Assembly: GCA_001586965.3 (NCBI GenBank)
Contig: LUCW03000514.1
Location: 1-28,330 of the forward strand
DNA from: Sphaeroforma sirkka
Taxonomy: Eukaryota > Opisthokonta > Ichthyosporea > Ichthyophonida
DNA length: 28,330 nucleotides
Direction: 5' to 3'
Shown here: one piece after another, positions 11,080 to 27,309 of the stretch
Layout: every line of letters starts with the position of its first letter
Position numbering within the stretch: position 1 is the first letter of the stretch
Translations under genes and position numbers: made by a program
The notes under the pieces: generated by a model
Database searches by the model: none
What the model saw: the letters and a program-made list of their open reading frames with translations, nothing else
What the model was told of the DNA's origin: nothing

Positions 11080-11413
11080 CAAGTGTGTGTGGGTGAGTAT
11101 GTGTGTGTGTTTGTGTGTGTGTATGTGTGTATTTGGATGTGTGTGTTCTATGTGGATGGTTGTGTGTGGGCATGTCAATTCCATTATCTGCAATTGAATA
11201 TGAGTACCAACAGCCCTTCCCGCTTGCTTTCAAGTACTTACCTAAACTTGTTTCGTTCAGATCGAGTGTATCCTTCGGCGATATCGGCCCTTTACCATCG
11301 TCGTCTTTTGAACTTGTGCCAAGGTCTGTTTGGTCTAGTTCTTCCCGAGGCTCAACCTGTGATGCAGAGGACAAAGATCCCCGCGCCATGTACGTATTGG
11401 AGGCGTTTGGCAT
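6315..11413 (-). CDS. SLC35F: SLC35F1/F2-like drug/metabolite-superfamily transporter, 7 exons, 412 aa
   Basis: Exons on the minus strand are 11413-11242, 9814-9642, 9068-8881, 8398-8251, 8081-7940, 7249-7103 and 6583-6315. All introns are GT-AG and the summed 1239 bp keep one frame. Spliced motifs match the animal SLC35F1/F2 family: [73 protein letters not shown] and [22 protein letters not shown]. The protein should have about ten membrane spans. The first ~75 residues are Ser/Asp/Lys-rich, cytosolic-looking and not conserved. Family substrates are poorly defined (human SLC35F2 takes up the compound YM155). Met1 is preceded by an in-frame stop 12 nt upstream; a 5'-UTR acceptor just before it is possible. 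The start exon is the least certain part, although its donor phase fits exactly. Confidence 0.9.
6584..7102 (-). other. Intron 6 of the SLC35F-like gene
   Basis: The donor GTATGT follows LVP-G and the acceptor TTTCTCAG precedes the last exon. The joined codon is Val, as in animal homologues. No embedded gene or repeat is evident. Confidence 0.8.
7250..7939 (-). other. Intron 5 of the SLC35F-like gene
   Basis: The donor is CTTT|GTATGT and the acceptor ATTGCAG|CC. A second AG about 28 nt upstream (TTTAG at 7278-7279) would lengthen exon 6 and spoil the family alignment, so the proximal CAG is preferred. No gene or repeat is seen inside. Confidence 0.75.
8801..8932. repeat. 65-bp tandem duplication spanning the end of SLC35F exon 3 and its donor
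   Basis: Two copies about 65 bp apart are roughly 86% identical. The copy nearer the exon contains the real end of exon 3 (AYQYASIT, donor at 8880-8879). The second lies in the intron, encodes AYQYVSIT and still has a donor-like ACGAG|GTGTGT at 8815. Use of the second donor would bring a stop codon into the message, so it is probably a decayed partial exon copy. Confidence 0.85.
9120..9437. repeat. Minisatellite, ~52-bp unit, about 6 copies, in SLC35F intron 2
   Basis: Each unit contains ATGTGAATGTCTGTCTATAT followed by a TATTGATA/CATTGATA segment and an AGACATA segment, with small differences between units. The last two copies are nearly identical, which suggests recent expansion at that end. 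It begins about 50 bp upstream of the exon 3 acceptor in transcript terms. Confidence 0.88.
9957..10486. repeat. (TA)n-rich low-complexity tract in SLC35F intron 1
   Basis: Runs of TATATA are interrupted by CATG and ACATG words. They include uninterrupted (TA) stretches near 10099-10131, 10150-10168 and 10184-10202. There is an inner direct repeat of about 65 bp around 10275-10390 (AAGATACATATATG ... GAAAATGTATATGTATAGTT). Open frames here are repeat artefacts. Confidence 0.9.
10487..10629. other. Non-repetitive spacer within SLC35F intron 1
   Basis: This short block of ordinary-complexity sequence lies between two microsatellite tracts. I could not identify an exon; adding one would break the already consistent exon 1-exon 2 phase. 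Confidence 0.4.
10630..11175. repeat. Compound (TA)n/(CA)n/(TG)n microsatellite in SLC35F intron 1
   Basis: It holds (TA) runs, a (CA) run of about 12-15 units near 10855-10885, and two tandem copies of a TATATA-plus-AGAGGCTTGTGCGTT unit at 10981-11040. A (TA) run into (TG)-rich sequence follows at 11040-11170. It ends about 65 bp from the donor of coding exon 1. Confidence 0.9.
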
Positions 11414-11659
11414 CGTACGAGATTACACCTGCGTGAACTGTACGTGTTTAGCTGTATACTCATAGAAGGCCTTCAGCGGCGGCTTGTTATGTTTCCGTGT
11501 AAATTATTGCGGTGTTAGCCAAAGCCGCATATCATCATGGAACCTATTTTGACTATCCACGCTAGTAGAATAATAATATGGGATCAAAAATAACCGCCAG
11601 GTACCAGGCTACCAAGCCCACCACACGCCGGTACACAGTGGCACCACCCTTCAGTTTTT
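11414..11659 (-). promoter_or_regulatory. Upstream region of the SLC35F-like gene
   Basis: No gene is present. The minus strand just upstream of Met1 contains CACGCAG|GTG, which could be an acceptor of a 5'-UTR intron. I do not see a convincing TATA box. Confidence 0.3.
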
Positions 11660-12468
11660 TAACAGCAACTGATGAGGCCTGAGGGCTGAGGCCCTGAGGC
11701 CCTGAGCCACAAATTTAACCAAAATAACAACATATTAGCTCCCTTTTGTATTAATTTAGAGGCTATGAATGAGATTTTATCATTTAATGTGGGTATGCAC
11801 CAATTAGCAGGAACGCGTGTATTACGATCACTATTCAGTTTACTACTCATATATATGTTCCTAATTTGTCAGTACCCATGGCATTTGATTTTTGACTTTA
11901 TTTTTACAAAAGCAAATATTAAGAAAATATATCGTTTGTTATATGCCCCGGGGGGAGCAAGGGAGGCTATTTATAAATGTTTAAAAAAAAAAGTTTAATA
12001 AAAAAAAAGAAGGAATTTTTACGAAACAAATATCAAACCAAGGTTTTGTTAAATTTGTTTGGACAGTTTTGATTTTACTTCCCTCCTTTTTTTCTTCTTT
12101 TCAGATTTCATTTTTTTTTGTGTGGGCTGACAGCCTGGGAAAAGCTCGGGTCTATTACTACTAAATAGTAAAACTACTAATCTAAAATTGTAAAAGCTCC
12201 TGTGGAGTGCGGGACTGCGAGTTCGAATTGTGTTGGCTTTTGAAGTTTTGAAGTTCTGGGCTTCTGGCTGGTATGTAATTGGTATCATTTTCCGACTCCC
12301 AAGTCTGCACTCTCGTGTTTTTTTAATTTTTGTTTTAGAAGGCTGTGAGCATAAATGTGCTCTCTTTTTCTACTAAATTTTGGGTGAGTATGGTCCTCTC
12401 TAAAGAGAGGGACTCTTGGAGTCTCGGGACTCGGCACTAAGCACTCTACCGACACAAAGTCGCCGAGA

Positions 12469-12575
12469 AAAAAAGAACAAATAGTACGCCGTACTATGTG
12501 AATACGTAAATAGTGACCGTACAGACTAAATACAAGTACAGTGGACACTCGTACGGTACAAACTTGTTCTTTTTT
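12469..12575. repeat. Nested inverted repeat, 12-bp perfect outer arms
   Basis: The outer arms AAAAAAGAACAA (12469-12480) and TTGTTCTTTTTT (12564-12575) are perfect complements. Inside are ACCGTAC (12516-12522) with GTACGGT (12551-12557), and the palindrome TAGTACG-C-CGTACTA (12482-12496). Confidence 0.8.
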
Positions 12576-12638
12576 AGTATAAAAAAATCGAAGTGTCGTG
12601 TGTCGTATATTGATTTATGTATTTAAAACACGTACTTA

Positions 12639-12730
12639 ATCCAACCCAATACAGACCTCAAGAAAGTCTCAGAAGCCAGTAATCAAATTGTACTTTTAAA
12701 TCGAGATCCTTTCTCAAACCTGGGTTGGAT
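12639..12730. repeat. Perfect 10-bp inverted repeat
   Basis: ATCCAACCCA (12639-12648) pairs with TGGGTTGGAT (12721-12730). Between them AAGAAAG and CTTTCT give a second, weaker nested pairing. Confidence 0.75.
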
Positions 12731-13341
12731 ATCGTCGTTAATTGTTTTTTTTAAAAGTATTTGTTTTTCTATAATATAAAAACAAACAAACACTATATTT
12801 CGGCGACTTGTCAGTTGTCACTTGTCCGTTGCCACTGTTGAGTAGTGTCAGTTATTGTCAGGACATGCATGATACTTGATAGTGATACCAGCCAGAAGTC
12901 AACAAGAGCAGACAAGGAAGGAAATCCAAAATAATATCTGAAAGTTGCCTGTCTCTTTGAGTGTGAATTCAGAACTGTGAATTGTGAAGTGTGATTTTAA
13001 AAATACAAGACAAGACAACACATGGTGAACTGTGAACCTGTTTGAGTCGATTTTAAAAAAACAAACAAAAAAAAACCAATGTGAAGATTTCGAGGACTAT
13101 CTGTACATTTTATTGTTATTTTATTTAAAAAAAACAACAACTACAACTTTGTTTTTGTATTTACAAAACATGGGAGTTTCTACTTCCTATAAATACTCTA
13201 AATGGTAAATAGAGAGAGAGAGTATGGAGAGTTCCTACTCTACTTAGGTTATTTTTAAATAGAGGCTCTACTAGAAAGTGAGTGAGCCCTAGATATATTT
13301 CTTCAAAAAAACAATCACCCCAAGCCCCAGTTGGCCAGGAC

Positions 13342-13383
13342 CCCTAGCCCCCAGCCTATAGACCCAGGGGTCAGGGGCTAGGG
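13342..13383. repeat. GC-rich perfect 10-bp inverted repeat at the edge of the island
   Basis: CCCTAGCCCC (13342-13351) pairs with GGGGCTAGGG (13374-13383), leaving a 22-nt loop. It lies about 40 bp before the first open stretch of the intronless island and could act as a terminator or boundary structure. Confidence 0.75.
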
Positions 13384-13425
13384 CCCAAGGTCGAACTTCA
13401 CCCTTTTATTTATGACGCGAGTCCT

Positions 13426-13986
13426 GTGACTAGAGTACGGTACCGTCAACACAACACTGTTGTCCGTGTCGTGACATTTCGTAATCACCAGGTATTCGAG
13501 TACCTGGCGTTAACGGTTGAGGAATGTGAGGACTGTGGAGACCGGTTGGACGCTGTGGACCGCATGTACCATGTGTGTGGCAGTGCGATTACTGATGCAT
13601 GTACGGTTCTTATGCTATTTGACCATGAACACCTTCTCATCAACGCCCCGTGCGCTGTATCTCGGACCGCTAATGTGGATACAGTGGGAATGGTATTTCA
13701 TCTCGTGGTTGAAACGACCGGAACCGTCGTTAAGATCCTGTACGACGATCTGTATCTGGTAGAGTTGGACAATGGTAACCATGTGAAGATATCGGCCCAC
13801 TCGGTTCACCATTTGATTTCCAGGGAGGACGCGCAGAGTGAACAAACGATCCTAGAGACCGAAGAGGAGGAGTACGCATACCACTCTGACTTGGAACAGA
13901 TCGAACAGTCTACTGCTGATGATGAGCAGCACGAGAGGGTGAAATCCTATATACTTAAGAACATCGACCAATCAGAATCGTCGTAG
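13426..13986 (+). CDS. Uncharacterised island protein A (186 codons), Cys-containing, acidic C-terminus
   Basis: The open frame has codon use and composition typical of real coding sequence. Residues ~30-60 contain ECEDCGDRLDAV...MYHVC, a Cys-x2-Cys plus Cys arrangement that could bind metal. Residues ~85-130 are hydrophobic/beta-like (MVFHLVVETTGTVVKILYDD), and the tail from ~135 is acidic and Gln/Glu/Ser-rich. There is no ATG at the 5' end of the frame (first codon GTG; first Met about residue 47), so the true start is uncertain. I recognise no family. It is the first gene of the island, on the same strand as its right neighbour. Confidence 0.6.
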   Translation: MTRVRYRQHNTVVRVVTFRNHQVFEYLALTVEECEDCGDRLDAVDRMYHVCGSAITDACTVLMLFDHEHLLINAPCAVSRTANVDTVGMVFHLVVETTGTVVKILYDDLYLVELDNGNHVKISAHSVHHLISREDAQSEQTILETEEEEYAYHSDLEQIEQSTADDEQHERVKSYILKNIDQSESS

Positions 13987-14129
13987 ATCATACAATAACT
14001 AAAAATACGTATATATTTGTTTTTAGAAAATTTGGTTTTGCGTCGTATTGCCCGAAATTGGGATTTATCTTGTATGATCGACAATGGATCGAATTCGTGA
14101 AGTTAACGCCATTTAATCGATACTGCTAC

Positions 14130-14137
14130 TATATAAG
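14130..14137 (+). promoter_or_regulatory. TATA-like box before island gene B
   Basis: TATATAAG lies 35 bp before an ATG at 14172 that begins MAFFNIMANK. The short distance would give a very short leader and supports 14172 rather than the upstream 14058 as the start. Confidence 0.5.
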
Positions 14138-14171
14138 CGCGCGTTCGACAGAAGTAGCTTTCATTTTTACA

Positions 14172-14624
14172 ATGGCGTTTTTCAACATTATGGCAAACAA
14201 AGTCGAATTTGGCTCGTATCCCGTACTTCCCGGTTTCCGAGGTAGAGGGCACACCTGTTTCTGGGTCGAGCGGACTATCATGTGTGCCACTACGTACCAC
14301 AAGTACGCGGAGGAAGCTTTCGAGGACGCGCGGTGCCTGAGCTTTGACGATACCTATCTCATGGTGGTGTCGTCCGACAACTCGACTCAGCCATGCTACG
14401 AGTTCCTGTCCGAACCCCTGCCCGAAAGCGAGTACGTGCACTGGTCAGCCTCGCCCTACGGACAAAACGACTGGTGCAAATTGTCATTTGGTTCGTCGAC
14501 TTACGATAGCGACTTGTATTCAATTGACGTAAAAAGCGACCTGTACCGTATGGATGGAGGGAACCCGGCGCCGGCTTATGTGTTAGAAGAATCGACGGAC
14601 TATTTTGGAGAATCCCGGATTTGA
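14172..14624 (+). CDS. Uncharacterised island protein B (about 150 aa)
   Basis: The open frame begins upstream at 14058, but the ATG at 14172 is preferred because TATATAAG lies 35 bp before it. The product is acidic and aromatic-rich with several Cys (CFWVERTIMCATTYHKYAEE, then QPCYEFLSEPLPESEYVHW). It has no signal peptide or membrane span. Tyr, Asp and Ser are abundant in the last 50 residues. I do not recognise a family. It follows gene A by about 185 bp on the same strand, and a TATATAAA-like stretch follows its stop. Confidence 0.6.
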   Translation: MAFFNIMANKVEFGSYPVLPGFRGRGHTCFWVERTIMCATTYHKYAEEAFEDARCLSFDDTYLMVVSSDNSTQPCYEFLSEPLPESEYVHWSASPYGQNDWCKLSFGSSTYDSDLYSIDVKSDLYRMDGGNPAPAYVLEESTDYFGESRI

Positions 14625-15030
14625 GTATATAAAAAAAAAATGAACGACGCATTTGGATTATTGGATTTAATCGACATTTTAACCATGTGATCGAAACCAT
14701 ATTCAAACTCGATGAATTCCGTTATCAACAATACGGGATTCAGGGGCGCGAGTGACAACAAACCATTCCAGAACAAACAAAAATGTACTACTATTGTTCT
14801 TCAACTTATTATTACCCCCCCCGGTCGTGTTTTACGGCATCCATTCTGGTGGCTGCACGTGGGTTAGGTCGCCAGATTACAAGCATACAGTTCAGTCGAG
14901 CCATACGCCGTCCACGGCAGCGTTTGCCATTCGTTAGACGGCGTTTCCATAGACCTGTATACAGAAAGAATTTATTCCATCAAAAATTCCTTCAAAGCGT
15001 CGGAATGGGTGACATGTGGCCACGCGGTGA
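14625..15030. other. Island spacer with an Arg-rich open frame of doubtful status
   Basis: A TATATAAAAA run at 14625-14640 is followed by short open frames. The plus frame 14783-15034 is Tyr-rich at its start and then very basic (RRPRQRLPFVRRRFHRPVYR), reminiscent of small viral DNA-condensing proteins. The minus strand also has short open pieces here. I cannot decide which, if any, is real. Confidence 0.25.
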
Positions 15031-15260
15031 CTAAAATCGTCGTCCCCACATTTGATTCTTGTACAGGATTTGCTCGCCGGGTGTCATCACAGACAGATTT
15101 CGGTTGTAGTTTTTGTAGGCAAAATAAGCCGCAATGCCCAAAAGCAGGACGAACAACAGTGCGCCGATCGCATACATAATCTTTTTGTTCCACTCATTTC
15201 CGGCTTAGGAGTCAGAGTAGGAACCATGTTGTCCTTACGCGGTTTTCGAACATTTGACAT
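15031..15260 (-). pseudogene. Small single-span membrane protein gene of the island, probably broken
   Basis: The C-terminal part reads IGALLFVLLLGIAAYFAYK, a clear membrane span, followed by a basic/aromatic tail (NYNRNLSV...MWGRRF) of about 28 residues. The 5' part from an ATG at 15260 is basic and Pro-rich (MSNVRKPRK). Short type III or tail-anchored proteins of this kind are common among virion membrane proteins of large DNA viruses, but no family is recognised. There appears to be about one break. A TATATAGGG-like box is upstream at ~15350 on this strand. Confidence 0.5.
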
Positions 15261-15430
15261 TATTATTTTCTATAATCGCGGTCGAGCTTAAGCCTGCTGT
15301 TGACACCGCCGGAGGATCTGGAGGCTTCGTTATGATGATTGGCTCTAACCCTATATACCATAACATTTTGTTCACGGGAGAAAAAAAACTACAGTGTAAT
15401 GGATACAGACCGGTTAAATTTTAAACGAGA

Positions 15431-16035
15431 ATGCTGTTTAGTTCATATATTTCAGATATCCTTGATACGCTAGGTTACCGGGACCAGGTAGCGTTGCTGT
15501 CTCACTCCAACAACGGGCGTTCGTTCAGTGGCCGCGTGCGAACCGTTCAGCTGGAAACCGTCGAAACCAACAATGAAAACATTGGTCTGGGGTTGGGATT
15601 TATAGAAAGGCTGCGTACGGATGACGTTTTGGTGGTGGCCGGCAGCGACTCGTGGGCGTACTTTGGTGAACTGATGACGCGACTTTCGGAGCGCCAAGGG
15701 TATCAGGGCTGCATTATTGATGGCAAGACTCGGGACTCGCCGTTCACGTACACTTCGGCGTTTCCCGTGTACTCACAGGGGTACACGCCAGTGGACATTA
15801 AAGGTCGCGGCCGCGTGGTGGCGGTCGACGTTCCCGTCACCTTTGGTGGGGTCACTGTCCAACCTGGCGATCGCGTGGTGGTTGATACCGATGCGGCGGT
15901 ATTGTTCTCGCCAAAATGTGGGCACGGGTTGACGAGTTAGTCGTGGAGACGAAAAAGGACGAAGCCGAACTCAAGCGCCTGATAGGCGAGGGTGCGACGG
16001 CTTCAAAAATACTGGCTGAGTTCTCGTCCTTTTGA
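15431..16035 (+). pseudogene. RraA-like (regulator of RNase E activity / HMG-CHA aldolase fold) gene of the island
   Basis: The frame starting at 15431 shows the family hallmark GCIIDGKTRDSPFTYTSAFP at residues ~95-115 and a VPVTFGGVTVQPGDRVVVD block at ~138-158. These match the 'g.viDG.vRD......pvf..g' and 'v.fgGv.v.pGD.v..D' signatures of RraA and related aldolases. Bacterial RraA binds RNase E and RNA helicases; relatives are class II pyruvate aldolases using the conserved Arg/Asp and a divalent metal. The N-terminal ~90 residues fit the expected 'v.D.l' opening (ISDILDTLGYRDQ). The full unit spans about 200 codons and appears broken about once. Bacterial transfer is the main alternative to a viral source. 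Confidence 0.72.
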
Positions 16036-16086
16036 GGACAGACCCTAATAAAAAAAAGATTTGAGACGCCTTTCATTGGCCGGGTA

Positions 16087-16845
16087 TCATACTATGGCTG
16101 TTTTTTACGAGTGAATAGGAATGCGAGAATGACTACGAACAGAAACGAGATAATTCCGACGTACACTCAAATAGCCTTATTGGGTTTCACCCAAAATCCG
16201 TCACCAAACGGGTTCCAGACGGTGTCGGGTGCGGGCGGTTCGGTCGGTGCAGTCGTGACAGGTTCTAGAGTGACGGCGGGGGCGGGAGGAGCCTCAGCCG
16301 CAGCCGCAGCCTCTGCCGCAACGACGTCGGCGATTTTTAATTCCAGCATCCCGTTAACCAATCCCTTTCGCATATCGTTGTCACATGCCGCCATAACGTT
16401 CGACGGGCCAATGTCCAGAACGTACCAGTTTCCAGCGACAAATTGCTTCTCGGCCAGCACTTGGATCCGAAGTTTTGTTTCGTCAATCTTCTCTATAAAC
16501 TGGTCGGGATTTGCGGCGTTCCTGGCTACCCGAAACGCAAACTGTTTCTTGTCCTGGTCCACGGCCGCGGCGTCGTCGGTAGACAGGCTATTTGTCGTAG
16601 TATCCATCCACAGCGGTTTGTCGTCGACGTTGTGCTTGATATGAAACGTCTTGGATGCAACGTTATTGGTCACGGAATCGACGACCAACTCTAGCTTAAA
16701 AGTGGCCGCCGGACTCGTCGGACGACGGCGGGTTCAGAACCACCTTGTTTCCGTCGATTGACCACGTGTAGGCCGTATCCTTATTCACAATATTGGGAAT
16801 GGCAATTCTGGGCGTTACAGAAATCGTTACAATTTTACCATCCAT
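16087..16845 (-). pseudogene. Membrane-anchored surface-type protein gene of the island, broken
   Basis: On the minus strand the product has a beta-rich N-terminal part (KIVTISVTPRIAIPN, TAYTWSIDGNKVVLNPP) and a middle beta/alpha part (ASKTFHIKHNVDDKPLW, QFVAGNWYVLDIG). An Ala/Pro/Thr/Glu-rich stalk follows (AAEAAAAAEAPPAPAVTLEP). At the C-terminal end is a membrane span with a basic stop-transfer tail (FLFVVILAFLF then TRKK). This architecture suits a virion or cell-surface protein anchored at its C-terminus. No named family is recognised. There are about two breaks. It converges with the RraA-like gene and is divergent from the small gene at 16881. Confidence 0.55.
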
Positions 16846-16880
16846 CAATTCCAAATTTTCAATTATACCGTCCGTTTTTT

Positions 16881-17012
16881 ATGCAACAAAAAACAACAAT
16901 GTCTACTAGTGCCACCATTGGAATCCAAGCCCTGTTGATTTCCCAGGATACCAACCGACCCGTGGCCACTAGGCCACTTAAGAAAAAGATTAGAATTAAA
17001 GCCTACGTTTGA
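16881..17012 (+). CDS. Small basic island ORF, 43 codons
   Basis: The frame starts with ATG at 16881; a second ATG at 16899 begins MSTSATIGIQALLISQDTNR and may be preferred. It ends in a Lys/Arg-rich stretch (PLKKKIRIKAYV). It is divergent from the surface-type gene with only about 35 bp between starts, so both would share one promoter. It could be a complete tiny protein or the 5' piece of a gene cut off at the island edge. Confidence 0.35.
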   Translation: MQQKTTMSTSATIGIQALLISQDTNRPVATRPLKKKIRIKAYV

Positions 17013-17077
17013 TTGGATTACCTATCTCATCAGATTGGTAGATTGAAAGGCCAAAAAATTTGAAAAAGCGATGAACC

Positions 17078-17127
17078 CCCAAGATTTGTTCAATCAAAAG
17101 CCTCCCAAGATTTGTTCAATCAAAAGC
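17078..17127. repeat. 24-bp perfect direct repeat at the right edge of the island
   Basis: Two copies of CCCAAGATTTGTTCAATCAA plus AAGC (24 bp) lie with a 26-bp period at 17078-17101 and 17104-17127, just past the last island ORF. Confidence 0.85.
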
Positions 17128-17602
17128 TTCACACACAGATTCACCTGATAAGCGATTCTTACCGTAGGAACGCCAGCTGGGACTGAAACTCAGGCTGCTC
17201 AGCTACCCCATCGATAATCGAAAACCCCAACCACTTTGCAAAGCGTATACAAACAAGTTGGCGAGTGACTTGTACTTCTCACCTCGGAACTCGTTCTTCG
17301 TATGCGCGCACGCATTCTCTAGTCGACTGTATGTTCTATTCGGTTGAGTAGAAGCCACGTATTGTGCATATCATCTACTACACATACATAACTAAGTACA
17401 GTCCACGAAGTATGCGCAGTACAATTCTAATTTAGTTGTATCAGTTATCACACTGTGAGTATTTGGCAGAAATTCAATAACGGTTACCTCGGAACCGTGG
17501 ATTGCTTCAATCCGCACAATCGAGACCCTACATTGAATACCGTATAAAGAAACTTCATAGAAAAAGATACACCACATAAGTTATTGAAAGAAACAAAGCA
17601 TT
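17128..17602 (+). promoter_or_regulatory. Upstream region of the DUF389 gene
   Basis: No gene is present. It includes the second copy of the A-box/B-box-like motif on the minus strand (17180-17206). An in-frame TGA at 17585-17587 precedes the chosen Met, so the coding region cannot extend further in this frame. Confidence 0.35.
17180..17206 (-). promoter_or_regulatory. tRNA-promoter-like motif, copy 2
   Basis: On the minus strand TAGCTGAGCAGC fits the A-box consensus and abuts AGTTTCAGTCC, a weak B-box. It resembles copy 1 at 5588-5614 over 27 nt. No cloverleaf is evident. Confidence 0.18.
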
Positions 17603-26077
<8,475 letters not shown>

Positions 26078-26490
26078 ACACATTTGGCATGATATGAAGC
26101 TATATATTAAGTCAGGACCGAAATTCACAACCACAACATATACCAACAAGCGCTCAGTTCGTAACTAGAGTGCATTTGATGCAGCAAATATGAATGACGA
26201 TACACACTCAGGGGGGGGGTAAGCCTTTCGTGGACGAATGTACTATCTCCGGGGTTATACAGCGTCACGCCGACGCCACAGAACCGAAGAACGTGTTCGC
26301 TGGCGACACCGACAAAGACAGCAAACTCACTGGACCTCTGATGTACAGAGTGTGTCTTTGTGTGCCGATTGAGGTGCGCCTGCGCCTATGTTGTGATCGA
26401 ATAGCAACAGGTGTGTGCAAACACCCAAATACAATGCAGTGGGGAGCCCATGCGTGTAGTTCTCTTATCCACAGGTGCAAATAAAACACA
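26078..26490 (+). other. Probable 3' UTR of DUF389 with an orphan open frame and poly(A) signal
   Basis: AATAAA occurs at 26480-26485. A GC-richer open patch at 26217-26345 could encode GKPFVDECTISGVIQRHADA and a charged continuation, preceded by an acceptor-like CACTCAG. No family is recognised, and the minus strand is open as well. It may be UTR or an exon of an unseen gene. Confidence 0.3.
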
Positions 26491-26940
26491 CACTTCAGAA
26501 ATATCTTACGATGCCTACATATTTTATATATGCCAGACTAAATTCTAACACTAAATTAGAACTCGAGAGTTGACTCTATCGGTAGGACAGTGTACCATTG
26601 TTGACAGTGCAAAGACTCCTGGCTGAGTGCAGCTTTCCCTACTGAGATACATATTCAGGATATTCCCATGATCGCTACACTTGTCGGCCTGATACATAAG
26701 GTCATTTGAAAGCTGTGTCAATACTTGACTGTGGATGTGATGACGCTACTCGTGTAGTCTGTGCAAGGTATTAGGTGTATTCAACCGCCTTCAGCCTTCA
26801 GGTGAAATATTGTTGAGTATATTGAAGTATTTACATACACAATTGTTTTCATTACATAAAAAACAATAGTAATTGCGCGCCAAAGGTTGACATGCCATAT
26901 TTAGAATGTATAATTCAGCAGTAGAGAGTCAGTCTACCCT
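26491..26940. other. Intergenic, nothing recognised
   Basis: Moderate-complexity AT-leaning sequence. No open frame of note, repeat or RNA gene is seen. Confidence 0.5.
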
Positions 26941-27071
26941 ACGACTACTATTTAGTAGTATTTTTTTAAAGTATTTTTGAATACTCAATTCGATTTTAGT
27001 ATTCGTTGATTTTAACAAAAAATAAAAAAATTTACAAATGACCATTAAAAAAAGAGGAGAGAGAGTCAAGA

Positions 27072-27113
27072 GGTCGCTCTCAATTCTCATGCTCTGGGGG
27101 GTCCTGAGCGACC
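27072..27113. repeat. Perfect 8-bp inverted repeat inside a longer imperfect palindrome
   Basis: GGTCGCTC (27072-27079) pairs with GAGCGACC (27106-27113). The flanks GAGAGAGAGTCA and TGACTCCTCTC extend the pairing imperfectly. Confidence 0.75.
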
Positions 27114-27219
27114 GCGCCCTCTGACTCCTCTCTACTATTTAAATACTATTTTTAGCCTAAAAAAGTAAAACATAGCCATCATTGTACCAAAAAACATTAA
27201 AAAAATATATATTTAGATT

Positions 27220-27309
27220 CATAGCCCCCTCTCCTACTAGACTTTTTTTTTAGAGGGGAGATGAGCGGCCTGACCGCCAGAGATGAGCCCTGAGGGCGGG
27301 AAGGCTATG
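27220..27309. repeat. Nested inverted repeat
   Basis: CATAGCC (27220-27226) pairs with GGCTATG (27303-27309). Inside, CCCCTCT (27226-27232) pairs with AGAGGGG (27252-27258). Confidence 0.72.

Larger units (their letters stand above)
11660..13411. other. AT-rich block dense in inverted repeats and homopolymer runs
   Basis: There is no convincing gene. Long A or T runs alternate with short GC-rich or homopurine patches, many of which are inverted repeats (listed separately). At 11680-11706 the words GAGGGC, GAGGCCCT and GGCCCTGAG form overlapping small hairpins. Open frames at 11765-11998 and 12049-12548 look like chance. A block of the same character lies at 26941-27960. Confidence 0.6.
13400..17012. 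mobile_element. Compact intronless gene island, probable virus-derived or other foreign insertion (fossil)
   Basis: About seven small open reading units on both strands fill 3.6 kb with short gaps and no sign of introns, unlike the spread-out genes on either side. Two encode single-span membrane proteins, one is RraA-like, and TATA-like boxes sit close to starts. Composition changes at both edges. This packing suits a large-DNA-virus or virus-like element remnant. No capsid, polymerase or packaging ATPase is visible, so the origin is inference. Several of the genes look broken, with about four to five breaks overall, so the island is probably decayed. Confidence 0.5.

Noticed and set aside
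11765-11998. 77-codon ORF with a membrane-like stretch
   Set aside because: It lies in an AT-rich inverted-repeat block where Phe/Leu/Ile-rich open frames arise easily. No motif and no good start context.
14359-14706. Arg/Thr-rich minus-strand ORF opposite island gene B
   Set aside because: It is antisense to a frame with better composition. The low-complexity basic sequence is typical of a shadow frame.
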